DNA from: Blastopirellula retiformator
Lineage (GTDB): Bacteria; Planctomycetota; Planctomycetia; Pirellulales; Pirellulaceae
Reading direction: 5' to 3'
DNA: 64,000 nucleotides
NCBI RefSeq assembly: GCF_007859755.1
Contig: NZ_SJPF01000001.1
Coordinates: 1,228,082 to 1,292,081, forward strand
Position numbers and translations under genes: made by a program. The notes below the pieces were generated by a model. The model ran no database searches, was not told where the DNA came from, and saw only the letters and a program-made list of their open reading frames with translations. Below, piece by piece: positions 1 through 7,651 of this stretch (position 1 is the first letter of the stretch; every line of letters starts with the position of its first letter).

Positions 1-338
1 CAGGCATCGTTTTTTCAGCTCCAAGGGGGCGCCGCTAAAGTAGCCCGGGGTACGCCTTCGACGATCCCTATCGACTGGACCGGACTGTTTCTAATTTTTC
101 GGTCCGCCCGATTCATCCTCTTTCCAACCCGCGCCTACTGCCACCGCCGACACGATTCACGCTGTAACGAATAGGTGAACCTGCTCCATCTTCCGCGGTC
201 GCCAATCGCGGCGGATGAACGAAGAACCACGCCGCAATCGACCAGAATTCCGTGCGCTCTGTCAAGCAAGTTTTCTTGCCCGGTTGGCCCGATTAGTCGC
301 GGCGCGAATGGTCAGCTCGCGTCCGCGACAAGATGCCT
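1..338. other. Left edge, no gene recognised
   Basis: No reading frame here resembles a known family. A 73-codon open frame at 175-396 runs into the decayed tRNA fragment and has no plausible ribosome site, so I do not call it. The stretch may be the outer flank of the island that starts near 339. Confidence 0.4.
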
Positions 339-400
339 TAGCAAGCGGATGAGATTTGCGTGGGGAACAATCGGATCGACAGTCCGGGACTCTTAATTGA
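339..400 (-). pseudogene. Decayed tRNA-Asp fragment (candidate att remnant)
   Basis: A 22-bp block at 372-393 is identical to the anticodon arm of the intact tRNA-Asp gene (4389-4410), in the same orientation. Nine more bases at 339-347 match the sequence just past the tRNA 3' end (4351-4359), and a short match to the D-arm side follows the 22-mer. The acceptor and T arms are not recognisable. The simplest reading is a degraded second copy of the tRNA 3' half plus flank, as is left when an element integrates into a tRNA gene. Fragment and flank lie on the side toward which the tRNA 3' end points, as that model predicts. Confidence 0.6.
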
Positions 401-589
401 CCACTCTTTTTAGGGTGGCTAAAGTGGGTCTCGCTTCATTCGGCTCAACAACAGCCTTTGCTCCCGGTTAGGCAAGAGGCGCTTTGGGATTCCCAGTCGT
501 GAGTTGGTTGATCCATTCTGTGATTCTCAGCAATAAGCCTGCGTCTTAAACGAAGTTCTTCTTCAGTTGCATCCGAGTCGAGAAAATCA

Positions 590-3100
590 ATGGAAGATAG
601 ATTTAAAACTCTGCGGGAGAATTGCTACGGCCGGCGGGAACTTCAAGAGACTCTGCAGCAAAAGTATGACTTGGCAGCGGCAGACGCTCCACAGTTTGTA
701 GTACTGCTTGGCCCTACCGGATTCGGCAAGACCCGGCTTGCCCAGGAACTCTACCGCTGGCTGGCGACTGAGCGAGATCCAGCGACGCCCGATTGCCCGC
801 ACGGTTATTGGCCCGATTCGTTCGTCAGCGATCGAGAAAAGGACAGCGTCAATCCTCGATTTGACGAAATTGCGAAACCCAAGATTCCATTCTTATGGTG
901 GGGACTTCGTTTCCGTGAGGAAGCGGAACCTTGGGAAGCGTTGAACGAATCGCTGCATTGGCTCGGCGTTCATTCCGTTCAGATGGCGCAGCATCGCGAG
1001 ATGCGAAACCAGGACATGGCCGCTTGGTATCAGCTCTTTGGAATGGGCGTTACCATCGCCGGTTTGGTTCCTATCCTGAGTACCGCGACCAATTGGATCT
1101 CGCTGGCCAAGGAAGCGTACGATGTGGTTCAAAGAAACGCCGAGCGGTCGGCCAAGCAAATCGATGAGCGAGAATCGGTGGCGGCTGCCAACGCACGCAT
1201 TAACGCCGAGCGTGCGCAGCAGATCCTCAACACGCTCGGCATGTTTCTTGACTCGCAGGGTTCAGATGCGTCCACGGTTCCCGTAGTTTTGATGCTTGAC
1301 GACGCGCATTGGATGGATGCGAATGCGCTGCAAATCGTGCGTCAACTCTGGACGCAAGCGACGGCGAATCATCAAAAGTTGCTGATCGTCGCGACGCATT
1401 GGGATGACGAATGGAAGCTCCATCTGCGCGGCAATACAGCCAACGAGCGAGGAGCACAAAAACTGGCGCAATTCGTCTCGTATTTATCAAGTGACAGCCC
1501 ACAGAACGTGACGTTAGCGTCGGTCGGCCCAGTCGCAACTACGGCACTGCGTAAGTGGGTCGCCTGCGTTTTTCCAGCGCTGACCGAGCAACAAAGTCAA
1601 CTTTTGATTGACAAAGCGCGCGCGCTGGAGCAGAACGCCGACGGAGATGCAACCGAAGCAGGCAGTCCACGTGTCCTAGAAGAGATGATGAAGTGGCTGT
1701 TGGAACGCCCTAATCGCTTCTTTGAGGATGGCGATTGCAATGGAAAATTACTTCCATCAGCAATCGAAGAAATTCAAACAACGATTCATGACCTCCGCGA
1801 CATTGTCAAACAGCGATTTTTGGGACTATCCAGCGATCTCCGATTGACGCTCGGATGGAGCAGTCTGCAAGGGCTTCGGTTCTTGAACGAGTTATCGTTC
1901 GCCGTGGCGGAGCAGCTTGATTTTGGTCCTGATAAACGCGAATTCGCTGTATTGATTCAACGCGCCGAAGATCCGCACGGCTGGGTGGAACGCCTGCGTC
2001 AGCAAAACATCGATCCAGGGCGTTTCAACCTTTGTGAATTCCGGTCAAACGTCTTCTGTGAAGTGGTTCAAAACAATCTCGATTTTCCCCGCAGCCAGGA
2101 GATTGCGATCCGGTCTGCGATAACCGAGACGTTGAACATTTGGATGTTGGAGGGGCGTTTTGATTGTCCTCAGTCAGTAGGTGAGAACGGGAACAATGAA
2201 TTGCGAATTAACGATGAGGATCTAACGATTCCCGAGCGGCGCGACGCCCTGCGGATGGCGATCACCCGCTTTCGCCCGGTCAATCCAACCGAAGCGATGT
2301 CCGAAGATTGGTCGCGATACGGCAGCGCGCTAGTCCGCTTGATCCAAATCGATACGTCCGGCCCTCTCTGGGGAGAACCGATTTTTTGGGAGCAGGCGGA
2401 AAGAACGGCGATCGAATTCGCCAACGCCCGCCCGCAGGGGTGGCCGCTCGAAGCTGTCGAAGTTAGTCAGCAAATCCTCGTCGCTGATGTACTTCGTGAC
2501 ATGCACGAATTCGACCTCGCCTTTTCGATCTTAGAATCGCTTAATCACCAATTGTCTCGAACGGAAATAGCTCGGACGCGTGCCCTAGTCGCGGAACGTC
2601 TGGCGATAGTTTCCCAGCGGCGCGGTGATCTAGCCGACGCAATGGTACTTTACCAGGAGAGCCTGGGACTTTGCCGCGGGATCGTGACGGAGTTCGGTCG
2701 TTCGCCCCAGTCGCTGCGGGACGTGAGCGTGTCGCTGGACAAGACGGCGGACATGATGCGTGCGCTCGGTCTTGGTACGCTGGAAATCGCGGGGGAGACG
2801 TACCAGGCGATCGACCTGTACGTGGAGAGCCTAGGACTTCGCCGCGGGATCGTGACGGAGTTCGGTCGTTCGCCGGAGTCGTTGCGGGACATTTTCGTTT
2901 CTCAGTCCAGATTCGTTGTACTAGCGATCGCTGACGAGCAACCTAACGGCGCCATCGAACCACTGCGAGAATGCCTAAAAATTCTCGACGAAATTGAGGC
3001 ACGGGGCTGGGCGGATAGTCGGACCGTGGCGGATCGTAATTGGGCGGATTCCATGGTGAATGCGTTATTGAATAATGGAGACTCGGACGAATCATCCTGA
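590..3100 (+). CDS. STAND/AAA-type NTPase with C-terminal TPR-like repeats
   Basis: The 836-residue protein has a P-loop GPTGFGKT near residue 42 and a Walker B-like VVLMLDDAHW near 235-245, the arrangement seen in AAA_16/NACHT-like signal-transduction ATPases. A hydrophobic stretch near residues 150-170 could be a buried helix or a membrane contact. The C-terminal quarter is helical and TPR-like. Two units beginning YQESLGL and YVESLGL share the phrase RGIVTEFGRSP, 56 residues apart and nearly identical in DNA. STAND proteins sense ligands through repeats and oligomerise. No effector domain (nuclease, TIR, protease) is visible at either end. The ATG at 590 is the first in frame; its ribosome site is weak. 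The function is unknown; defence or regulation are both possible. Confidence 0.75.
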   Translation: MEDRFKTLRENCYGRRELQETLQQKYDLAAADAPQFVVLLGPTGFGKTRLAQELYRWLATERDPATPDCPHGYWPDSFVSDREKDSVNPRFDEIAKPKIPFLWWGLRFREEAEPWEALNESLHWLGVHSVQMAQHREMRNQDMAAWYQLFGMGVTIAGLVPILSTATNWISLAKEAYDVVQRNAERSAKQIDERESVAAANARINAERAQQILNTLGMFLDSQGSDASTVPVVLMLDDAHWMDANALQIVRQLWTQATANHQKLLIVATHWDDEWKLHLRGNTANERGAQKLAQFVSYLSSDSPQNVTLASVGPVATTALRKWVACVFPALTEQQSQLLIDKARALEQNADGDATEAGSPRVLEEMMKWLLERPNRFFEDGDCNGKLLPSAIEEIQTTIHDLRDIVKQRFLGLSSDLRLTLGWSSLQGLRFLNELSFAVAEQLDFGPDKREFAVLIQRAEDPHGWVERLRQQNIDPGRFNLCEFRSNVFCEVVQNNLDFPRSQEIAIRSAITETLNIWMLEGRFDCPQSVGENGNNELRINDEDLTIPERRDALRMAITRFRPVNPTEAMSEDWSRYGSALVRLIQIDTSGPLWGEPIFWEQAERTAIEFANARPQGWPLEAVEVSQQILVADVLRDMHEFDLAFSILESLNHQLSRTEIARTRALVAERLAIVSQRRGDLADAMVLYQESLGLCRGIVTEFGRSPQSLRDVSVSLDKTADMMRALGLGTLEIAGETYQAIDLYVESLGLRRGIVTEFGRSPESLRDIFVSQSRFVVLAIADEQPNGAIEPLRECLKILDEIEARGWADSRTVADRNWADSMVNALLNNGDSDESS
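2651..2897 (+). repeat. Recent internal duplication in the STAND repeat domain
   Basis: Two segments starting at 2651 and 2819 (168 bp, 56 codons apart) are almost identical over about 75 bp. They encode the YxESLGL-RGIVTEFGRSPxSLRD unit. Near-identity in DNA, not only in protein, points to recent duplication or gene conversion in the putative sensor region. Confidence 0.75.
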
Positions 3101-3132
3101 GCAATAGGCTCGCTTGGCGTAAGCGCAAACGA

Positions 3133-3411
3133 TCATCGCTCTATAAGTATTTCTGGCCGGACACAGAAAGAAACAAAGTCCCAATTCTCGATTGTTCCCG
3201 CTGGGGTGCCGGCGCGGCGGCTCGGGGAAGAACCTAGAGCCGGGGGGGGCCCGCTCGCAGCCGATCGGCCGCAGTTGCGGCGATTCTCGCATTGCTCGAC
3301 GCCGACGCTAGAGAAGCCACAGCGGGGTGCCGCGATCAGCGTCGAAGCCGAGCCGGAGAACGGATCCAAGATCCGCGGCCGCTCCCGATCGGCGACGACT
3401 TGGCATAACAC
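3133..3411 (-). pseudogene. Remnant of a DNA N4/N6-methyltransferase
   Basis: The frame encodes ILDPFSGSASTLIAA followed by CGFSSVGVE. This matches the SAM-binding motif I (DPFxGSGTT) and the following strand of N4/N6 DNA methyltransferases. After VGVE the family pattern continues in the +1 frame as ARIAATAADRL, so there is a frameshift near 3285-3300. A G-run at about 3241-3248 lies downstream. No catalytic DPPY/SPPY motif or target-recognition region is present, so only about 90 residues of a larger enzyme survive. It lies antisense between two intact genes. Confidence 0.5.
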
Positions 3412-3452
3412 TACAATGACAAAGACCCGCCTTCATCTTCTCAAGAAAGCCA

Positions 3453-4115
3453 ATGCCAACCATCCAGCAACTCCAAACCACCCTCCAATCTCTCCACGGC
3501 GAAGCCCTGTCGCTAACGCCTGAGCCGCGGGAGTCGCTCGCCGCGGCCGAGGCAGAGCTCGGCCTTACGTTGCCGGCGGCGCTGAGCGATTACTACGCAC
3601 TTTGTTCGCACTCCGATTTGCCGAACCAGGCTCACAATCGGTTGCTGGGGCCGGGCGAGTTGGAGTTGCGGGAAGAGTCGCTTCTCTTCTATGTCGAGAA
3701 TCAGGGGGTAACCGTCTGGGGCGTGTTACCGGAGCATCTGGAGCTGGATGATCCGCCGGTGCATGCCGCGTTTAATGACGACCAGCTGGAGTGGGAACTT
3801 GAGGACGATTTGCTCAGCCACTTCTTGTTGCGGATGGCCTATTGGCAGGCGGTAAATGGCGGCTTGCCGAATCTGGGGCTGGGGACGGCGACCAGCGAGA
3901 CGCATCAGCAGGCCCAAGAGGCGTGGCCGCTGCTCTTGCGAGACGAAGTTTATCGTCTCTCTTTCTATGGGGGCGCCGGCCAGGTCGTCTGCCTGTTTGA
4001 TCAGGAGGAAGGGAGCGGCGAGATCCAAGCCGCGACGCAGACGCCGCAGCAGATGGAAGCGGTGAACGAAGTTCTGAAGGTGGAGTGGGATTCGGTCGAG
4101 ATGGCGGACGATTGA
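3453..4115 (+). CDS. SMI1/KNR4 (SUKH) family protein
   Basis: This 220-residue soluble protein has the SUKH-type N-terminus: a helix followed by AEAELGLTLPAALSDYYALC, then a strand-rich region with LLFYVENQGVTVWGV. SUKH proteins are frequent immunity proteins of polymorphic toxin systems, and some have other housekeeping roles. No toxin gene is adjacent, so here it is an orphan or an acquired immunity gene. It lies 352 bp after the STAND gene and inside the candidate island. The assignment rests on the fold signature. The ATG at 3453 fits the family N-terminus. Confidence 0.7.
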   Translation: MPTIQQLQTTLQSLHGEALSLTPEPRESLAAAEAELGLTLPAALSDYYALCSHSDLPNQAHNRLLGPGELELREESLLFYVENQGVTVWGVLPEHLELDDPPVHAAFNDDQLEWELEDDLLSHFLLRMAYWQAVNGGLPNLGLGTATSETHQQAQEAWPLLLRDEVYRLSFYGGAGQVVCLFDQEEGSGEIQAATQTPQQMEAVNEVLKVEWDSVEMADD

Positions 4116-4148
4116 ACGCAGGTTGTTTCGTCCGGTAGGAGGTCGACC

Positions 4149-4209
4149 GCGGAGTGATGCTTCCTGTCGACTTCGTCGACCCCGAAAGCGGAGCTTTCGC
4201 GGCTAACCT
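4149..4209 (+). repeat. Palindromic intergenic repeat, family 1, copy A
   Basis: The copy has two short hairpins: GTCGACTTCGTCGAC, and CGAAAGC paired with GCTTTCG. The flanks are GCGGAGTGATGCTTCCTG and GGCTAACCT. The same layout recurs at 10453-10510 and, inverted, at 28443-28504, with a half copy at 10178-10208. Compensating changes keep the stems paired (AAAGC/GCTTT here, ATAGC/GCTAT at 10453), which suggests that structure is maintained. Confidence 0.75.
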
Positions 4210-4286
4210 AGGACGTGTGCTGTGTACGATTGCGTGCGACCACTTTCCCTTGCTCGCGCGGTCGGCTAGTTTTTTGGATCGGCGCA

Positions 4287-4324
4287 TAAAAAAACGCTCT
4301 GAGCGATCAGCTCAGAACGTTTTA
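4287..4324 (-). terminator. Rho-independent terminator of tRNA-Asp
   Basis: On the minus strand, AACGTTCTGAGC pairs with GCTCAGAGCGTT around a 5-base loop and is followed by a T-run. It lies about 35 bases past the tRNA-Asp 3' end. Confidence 0.85.
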
Positions 4325-4357
4325 ACTGCGCCGCATACGACTTTTCGTCGTAGCAAG

Positions 4358-4431
4358 CGAGGCCGACGGGGATCGAACCCGCAACCTCCGGATCGACAGT
4401 CCGGGACTCTAACCAATTGAGCTACGGCCCC
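4358..4431 (-). tRNA. tRNA-Asp (GTC)
   Basis: The 74-nt gene folds into a full cloverleaf. The acceptor stem is GGGGCCG/CGGCCTC with one G-U pair and discriminator G. The D arm contains AGCTCAATTGGTTAGAG, and the anticodon stem CCGGA/TCCGG encloses the loop CTGTCGA, giving anticodon GTC. The T arm has GGTTCGATCC. CCA is not encoded. The 3' half is partly duplicated at 339-400. Confidence 0.95.
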
Positions 4432-4432
4432 A

Positions 4433-4700
4433 TTTCTGGGTTTCCTGGCGAAGTAAAGAATTCGTCAGTTATCCTGACGGCATCTGGCCCTCACCGGGAA
4501 GTTTTCAAGTATAGCTCCGGTCGGCTGGGGGACAAGGGGGGTCCTTTCAGCTTTTCTGAAGCTCTTCAGTCGTGGCGGATGCCCGTGCTGAAGTCCCCTA
4601 TTCTCACTCGTTGGCGGCCGAGAATCAAGGGGGACCTACCGCAGGACGCAGGCCTGGTCCTGCAGGTTCGCAGCGTACCCAAGTCGAGGTGGACTGGCCG
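4433..4700. other. Intergenic space upstream of tRNA-Asp
   Basis: This stretch of about 270 bases has no coding signal. Its only recognisable content is a possible tRNA promoter at 4508-4535. Confidence 0.4.
4508..4535 (-). promoter_or_regulatory. Possible promoter of tRNA-Asp
   Basis: On the minus strand, TTGTCC and TATACT are separated by 16 bases. The second box lies about 75 bases upstream of the tRNA 5' end. Confidence 0.35.
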
Positions 4701-5543
4701 TTATAACAGTTGCAGATGTCCCGTAATCGGGTCGATTTTTTCGGCCGTGTCGGGGCCGATCGCCAGACAGGTGTTGGTCGGCTGGCCATGAAATTCGGTC
4801 CGGCCGCTGTCGGTGATCAGGTGAACTTCGAGCCCGGCCGCTTTGGCGGCGTTGTAAATGTCGAGCAATTCCTGCTCGCTGTTGACCCGGCAGCACACTT
4901 TGGCGAAATGTCCCGAGAGCCAGGCCTGCTGCGCCGGGCCGAAATCTGCGATCGTTACGGACCCCTCAAACATGCGATAGCACAGGAAGGCCATCGACGC
5001 GTGGGCGCCTTGGGCGATCTGCTTGCCGCGCCGCATCCCCAGGTCGTGCCGCATCACGATCACCTGTTTGACTTGCGTCGTCTCGCCGGTGGCGCTGAAG
5101 GACGAATCGAGCGGGTGGACGTCGGCCGCGACAAACTGCTGGCGCGCTTCGGGCGATTTGAGCAGTTCGGCCGAGTAGTGGCGGAGCAGCGCGTTCTTTT
5201 TCAGTAGATCGGGATTGCGGCGGCAGAAGTCTTCGCTGTCGACAAAGCTATCAACCGCCAGGCGTTGGCGGATCAGCTGGGTGTAGGCGACGGTGATCGT
5301 CTCGTGATAGCCGTCCTCTGGCCTATTTTCGCCGCCGAACGCGACATTTAACGCTTGGATGCCGCTACGGATTTTGGCGAGCGCTTCTTCGTAGGGCGCC
5401 TGGGTCAGGTAGAGGTAAGCGACCTGAAAGTGGCGGCGGTGCGTCCACTCTTCGCGCGGAATGGACTGGGCCTCGAAGCGAGCCAGCAAAGCGGCGTCTT
5501 CTGCGTGACGGCCGCTGGCGTTGGTTGGTTCGCTTGTCGTCAT
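4701..5543 (-). CDS. Unknown N-terminal domain fused to a peptidyl-tRNA hydrolase 2 (Pth2) domain
   Basis: The 280-residue protein has two parts. Residues about 155-280 match Pth2: KQVIVMRHDLGMRRGKQIAQ, GAHAS, then AGLEVHLITDSGRTEF and NTCLAIGPD, which are the basic, dimer and active-site loops of the family. Pth2 cleaves peptidyl-tRNA to recycle tRNA, and is best known from archaea and eukaryotes; bacterial copies are scattered. Residues about 15-125 form a helical domain with EEWTHRRHFQVAYLYL and GYHETITVAYTQLI. I know this pattern only from uncharacterised bacterial proteins. Pth2 is normally about 115-120 residues, so the fusion is real extra sequence. A TATATT lies just before the ATG, leaving the possibility of a near-leaderless message. 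Confidence 0.8.
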   Translation of the reverse strand: MTTSEPTNASGRHAEDAALLARFEAQSIPREEWTHRRHFQVAYLYLTQAPYEEALAKIRSGIQALNVAFGGENRPEDGYHETITVAYTQLIRQRLAVDSFVDSEDFCRRNPDLLKKNALLRHYSAELLKSPEARQQFVAADVHPLDSSFSATGETTQVKQVIVMRHDLGMRRGKQIAQGAHASMAFLCYRMFEGSVTIADFGPAQQAWLSGHFAKVCCRVNSEQELLDIYNAAKAAGLEVHLITDSGRTEFHGQPTNTCLAIGPDTAEKIDPITGHLQLL

Positions 5544-5588
5544 AGGGGGAAATATACTCCAGGCGCAGGTGATACGCCTAGAGACGCA

Positions 5589-5993
5589 TCACACAGGCGT
5601 GCGGTTCACTTCGTCGACCTGCGAGTTGAGGGTCCACAGGTCATACAGCCAGCCAACCAGGAAGAGGCCGCCGGTCAAAAACCAGATGATCGCGGTGATC
5701 CATTTGCCCATGTACAGGCGATGGGCGCCCAAGGTGCCGACCACCGGAATCACCAGCAGGATCCAAGCGACATTGTAATCGATGCGGCCTGCGGCATAGC
5801 GGCGATCGGCGGCCCGATCCATCGATGGGATCAGAAACAGGTCGACGATCCAGCCGATGAAAAAGAGCCCAAGCGTGAAAAACCAGATCGTCCCGGTGAT
5901 CGGACGCCCGTAGTAAAACCGGTGCGCGCCGAAGAATCCGAAGATCCAGCAGATATAGCCAATGAGCAGCGAGTGGGTATTTCCTTGATTCAT
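5589..5993 (-). CDS. Membrane protein with two TM2 domains
   Basis: The 134-residue protein contains two consecutive TM2 units. Each has a GAHRFYYGR/GAHRLYMGK turn between hydrophobic helices and ends in GWIVDLF/GWLYDLW, the hallmarks of TM2. Four membrane helices are expected. TM2 proteins occur throughout bacteria and in eukaryotes, with no agreed bacterial function. It ends 45 bp before the Pth2-fusion gene on the same strand, so the two may be co-transcribed. The ATG at 5993 starts directly before the first helix. Confidence 0.85.
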   Translation of the reverse strand: MNQGNTHSLLIGYICWIFGFFGAHRFYYGRPITGTIWFFTLGLFFIGWIVDLFLIPSMDRAADRRYAAGRIDYNVAWILLVIPVVGTLGAHRLYMGKWITAIIWFLTGGLFLVGWLYDLWTLNSQVDEVNRTPV

Positions 5994-6074
5994 CCAATGT
6001 CCTCGTGCAAGATCAATGCAGTGCTTGGGGGGCTATTCGCCGTAGCGAACAAAATCTTGCGTCGGCAAGTCGTT

Positions 6075-6287
6075 TTAGGTCTCTTTGTGGGACTCGAGCA
6101 ATTTTTTGGCGGCGTGAACGAAGTTCTCCGGGACCAGGACGCGAGCCTGGAAGACGCCGGTGAAGCCCCCTTGGTGGGCGTTTTCGATCGTGCAGGGGAT
6201 ATCTTCCTCGGCCAGCGCGATCTTGATGACTTCGGCCTGACTTTCGTCGTAGGTGGTCATCACTTCGGTCCAATTGACGTCGTTCAT
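6075..6287 (-). CDS. DUF2007-like putative signal-transducing protein
   Basis: The small soluble protein of 70 residues begins MNDVNWTEVMTTYDESQAEV. Its pattern is a strand, a helix with AEVIKIALAEEDIPC, and the C-terminal ARVLVPENFVHAAKKLL, as in DUF2007 proteins. These fold like a small ferredoxin-like/GlnB-like domain and are often fused to zinc ribbons or GTPases; the function is not established. I chose the internal ATG at 6287 because a GAGAGA site precedes it and the upstream residues look non-coding. It is the first gene of a minus-strand run with the TM2 and Pth2-fusion genes. Confidence 0.7.
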   Translation of the reverse strand: MNDVNWTEVMTTYDESQAEVIKIALAEEDIPCTIENAHQGGFTGVFQARVLVPENFVHAAKKLLESHKET

Positions 6288-6437
6288 CGGATCTCTCGCA
6301 AACGGGGTGAATTTCGCGGACGGCTGTTTCATTATTGTATCCGATTCGCCCCGCGGAGAAGGGCGGAGTGGAAAGCGGGGAGATTCGGAAGTCGATAAAT
6401 CCACGATTTCCGATCGTAACAATCAGAGGAGGAGTTG

Positions 6438-6719
6438 ATGACGTTGATCCTGACGCTGATCGTGCTAAACATCCCCGTCTATTGGCTGATGGGGTGGATC
6501 ATGTTCGATTCGACCCACAACGCGGCCGATTCGTTCTGGGAGACGACGATCTCAATCTTGAAGGCGGTCTTTATCCCCCGGATTATTCGCGTGATGATGG
6601 ACGACGAGCCGACGACCGACGGCAGCATATTCAACACCCTCTTCTTTTTCTTCGGCTGCATCGCGGTGGTGGCGGGCGAATATTACCTGCTGATGAAATT
6701 CGTCTGGCCGGCTGAGTAA
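6438..6719 (+). CDS. Small two-helix membrane protein, tandem copy 1
   Basis: The 93-residue protein begins MTLILTLIVLNIPVYWLMGW (helix 1) and ends with a second helix around FFFFGCIAVVAGEYYLL and the tail KFVWPAE. The ATG at 6438 follows a strong GAGGAG site. The next gene is a clear paralogue. I do not recognise a family and infer no function. The middle segment (about residues 25-65) is polar and probably faces one side of the membrane. Confidence 0.7.
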   Translation: MTLILTLIVLNIPVYWLMGWIMFDSTHNAADSFWETTISILKAVFIPRIIRVMMDDEPTTDGSIFNTLFFFFGCIAVVAGEYYLLMKFVWPAE

Positions 6720-6755
6720 ACCGCTAGCATCACGCAGCGAATGGAAGGGAAACGC

Positions 6756-7034
6756 ATGAATCTGGTCATCGCGTTGGCGATTTTGAACCTGCCGGTCTAT
6801 TGGATTTTCGGCTGGGCGCTGTTTGTGGATAGCCGGGAAGAGCCGATGTCGTTTTGGGGGATCACCTGGAAGATCTTCTGCGAAATGAACGGACCACCCA
6901 GCGATCCGTGGACCGACGCCCCGACCGAGACCGGGGGACAGTTGCTTACCAAAGTGTTGTTCTATACTGCGTGTGCGGCGATGGTTGGCGGGGAGTACTA
7001 TCTGCTGACGACCTATGTGTGGCCGGCCCAGTAA
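6756..7034 (+). CDS. Small two-helix membrane protein, tandem copy 2
   Basis: The protein starts MNLVIALAILNLPVYWIFGW and ends AAMVGGEYYLLTTYVWPAQ, aligning end to end with the gene 36 bp upstream (LNxPVYW, SFWxxT, GEYYLL, VWPA). I chose the ATG at 6756 over 6741 because it matches the paralogue start and has AAGGGA upstream. The two genes arose by tandem duplication but differ in their middle polar segment, so they may form a heteromer. The function is unknown. Confidence 0.7.
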   Translation: MNLVIALAILNLPVYWIFGWALFVDSREEPMSFWGITWKIFCEMNGPPSDPWTDAPTETGGQLLTKVLFYTACAAMVGGEYYLLTTYVWPAQ

Positions 7035-7043
7035 AGCGGACGA

Positions 7044-7646
7044 TTACATCGCCACGCGGCGAAATCCGGCCGCCACTTTGCTGCGGCGAATCAAAACGCC
7101 GGCGTCCTCTTCGGCCAGCTTGCCGAACAGCTCTTGCTCCCAGATCGGGAACTCGTCTCGCTCCCCATTTTCGTACTCGAACGTGGCGTAGTAGTGGGCG
7201 AGCGTGCCGTTCTTGCCGCGCATTTCGACCCGCTTGGCGGCGACGATCGCCGGAATGGCGATGGCGGAGGCCGTGGCGTAAGTGTAGGCGGTCGAACTCG
7301 ATTTATAGAGGCCGAACAGCCCGATCAACAGCATGCCGAGCGGAAGGATCCACATCGCGCCAGCCAGGGTGGCGAACATGATCGTCACAAAACCGGCGCC
7401 GCAGCAGAAGATGACCAGGAACCCGGTCTGCATAAACATCGAAGCCGGAACCGGCGGCGTATCGAGCGACTGACCCAGCACTGCGTCTTGAAACTGAGGA
7501 GAGTCTTTGATACGGGCGAATATCTCGCTACGGGACGCGGCTGATGTCGAAGCGGGGGCCTCTACGTCGCGACGAACATACGTTCCACAGAACTCGCACT
7601 GGGTCGAGTCGAGAGAAACGTCGGCGCTGCAGCTATCGCATTTCAT
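7044..7646 (-). CDS. Zinc-ribbon membrane protein with DUF2500-like domain, copy 3
   Basis: The 200-residue protein begins MKCDSCSADV and has a CxxC...CxFC zinc ribbon (residues 3-21), a conserved linker SEIFARIKDSPQF, two hydrophobic helices (about 70-115) and a C-terminal beta domain. The C-terminal part, AAKRVEMRG...HYYATFEYENGERDEFP and AEEDAGVLIRR, resembles DUF2500, a domain of unknown role usually behind membrane helices. The start at 7646 matches the paralogues. It is the last of three tandem paralogues on this strand; its ATG lies 5 bp after the preceding stop. Confidence 0.75.
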   Translation of the reverse strand: MKCDSCSADVSLDSTQCEFCGTYVRRDVEAPASTSAASRSEIFARIKDSPQFQDAVLGQSLDTPPVPASMFMQTGFLVIFCCGAGFVTIMFATLAGAMWILPLGMLLIGLFGLYKSSSTAYTYATASAIAIPAIVAAKRVEMRGKNGTLAHYYATFEYENGERDEFPIWEQELFGKLAEEDAGVLIRRSKVAAGFRRVAM

Positions 7647-7651
7647 GATTG

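Larger units (their letters stand above)
339..4431. mobile_element. Candidate tRNA-Asp-bounded genomic island (remnant)
   Basis: The interval runs from the decayed tRNA-Asp fragment to the intact tRNA-Asp. Its cargo is unlike the neighbouring housekeeping genes: a STAND-like NTPase, a broken DNA methyltransferase and a SUKH-family protein, all types common in accessory and conflict islands. No integrase or excisionase is visible, so this would be a non-autonomous or eroded element. The boundaries rest only on the tRNA-derived direct repeat. Confidence 0.4.

Noticed and set aside
175-396. 73-codon open frame at the left edge
   Set aside because: It reads through the tRNA-like fragment and has no ribosome site or homology pattern.
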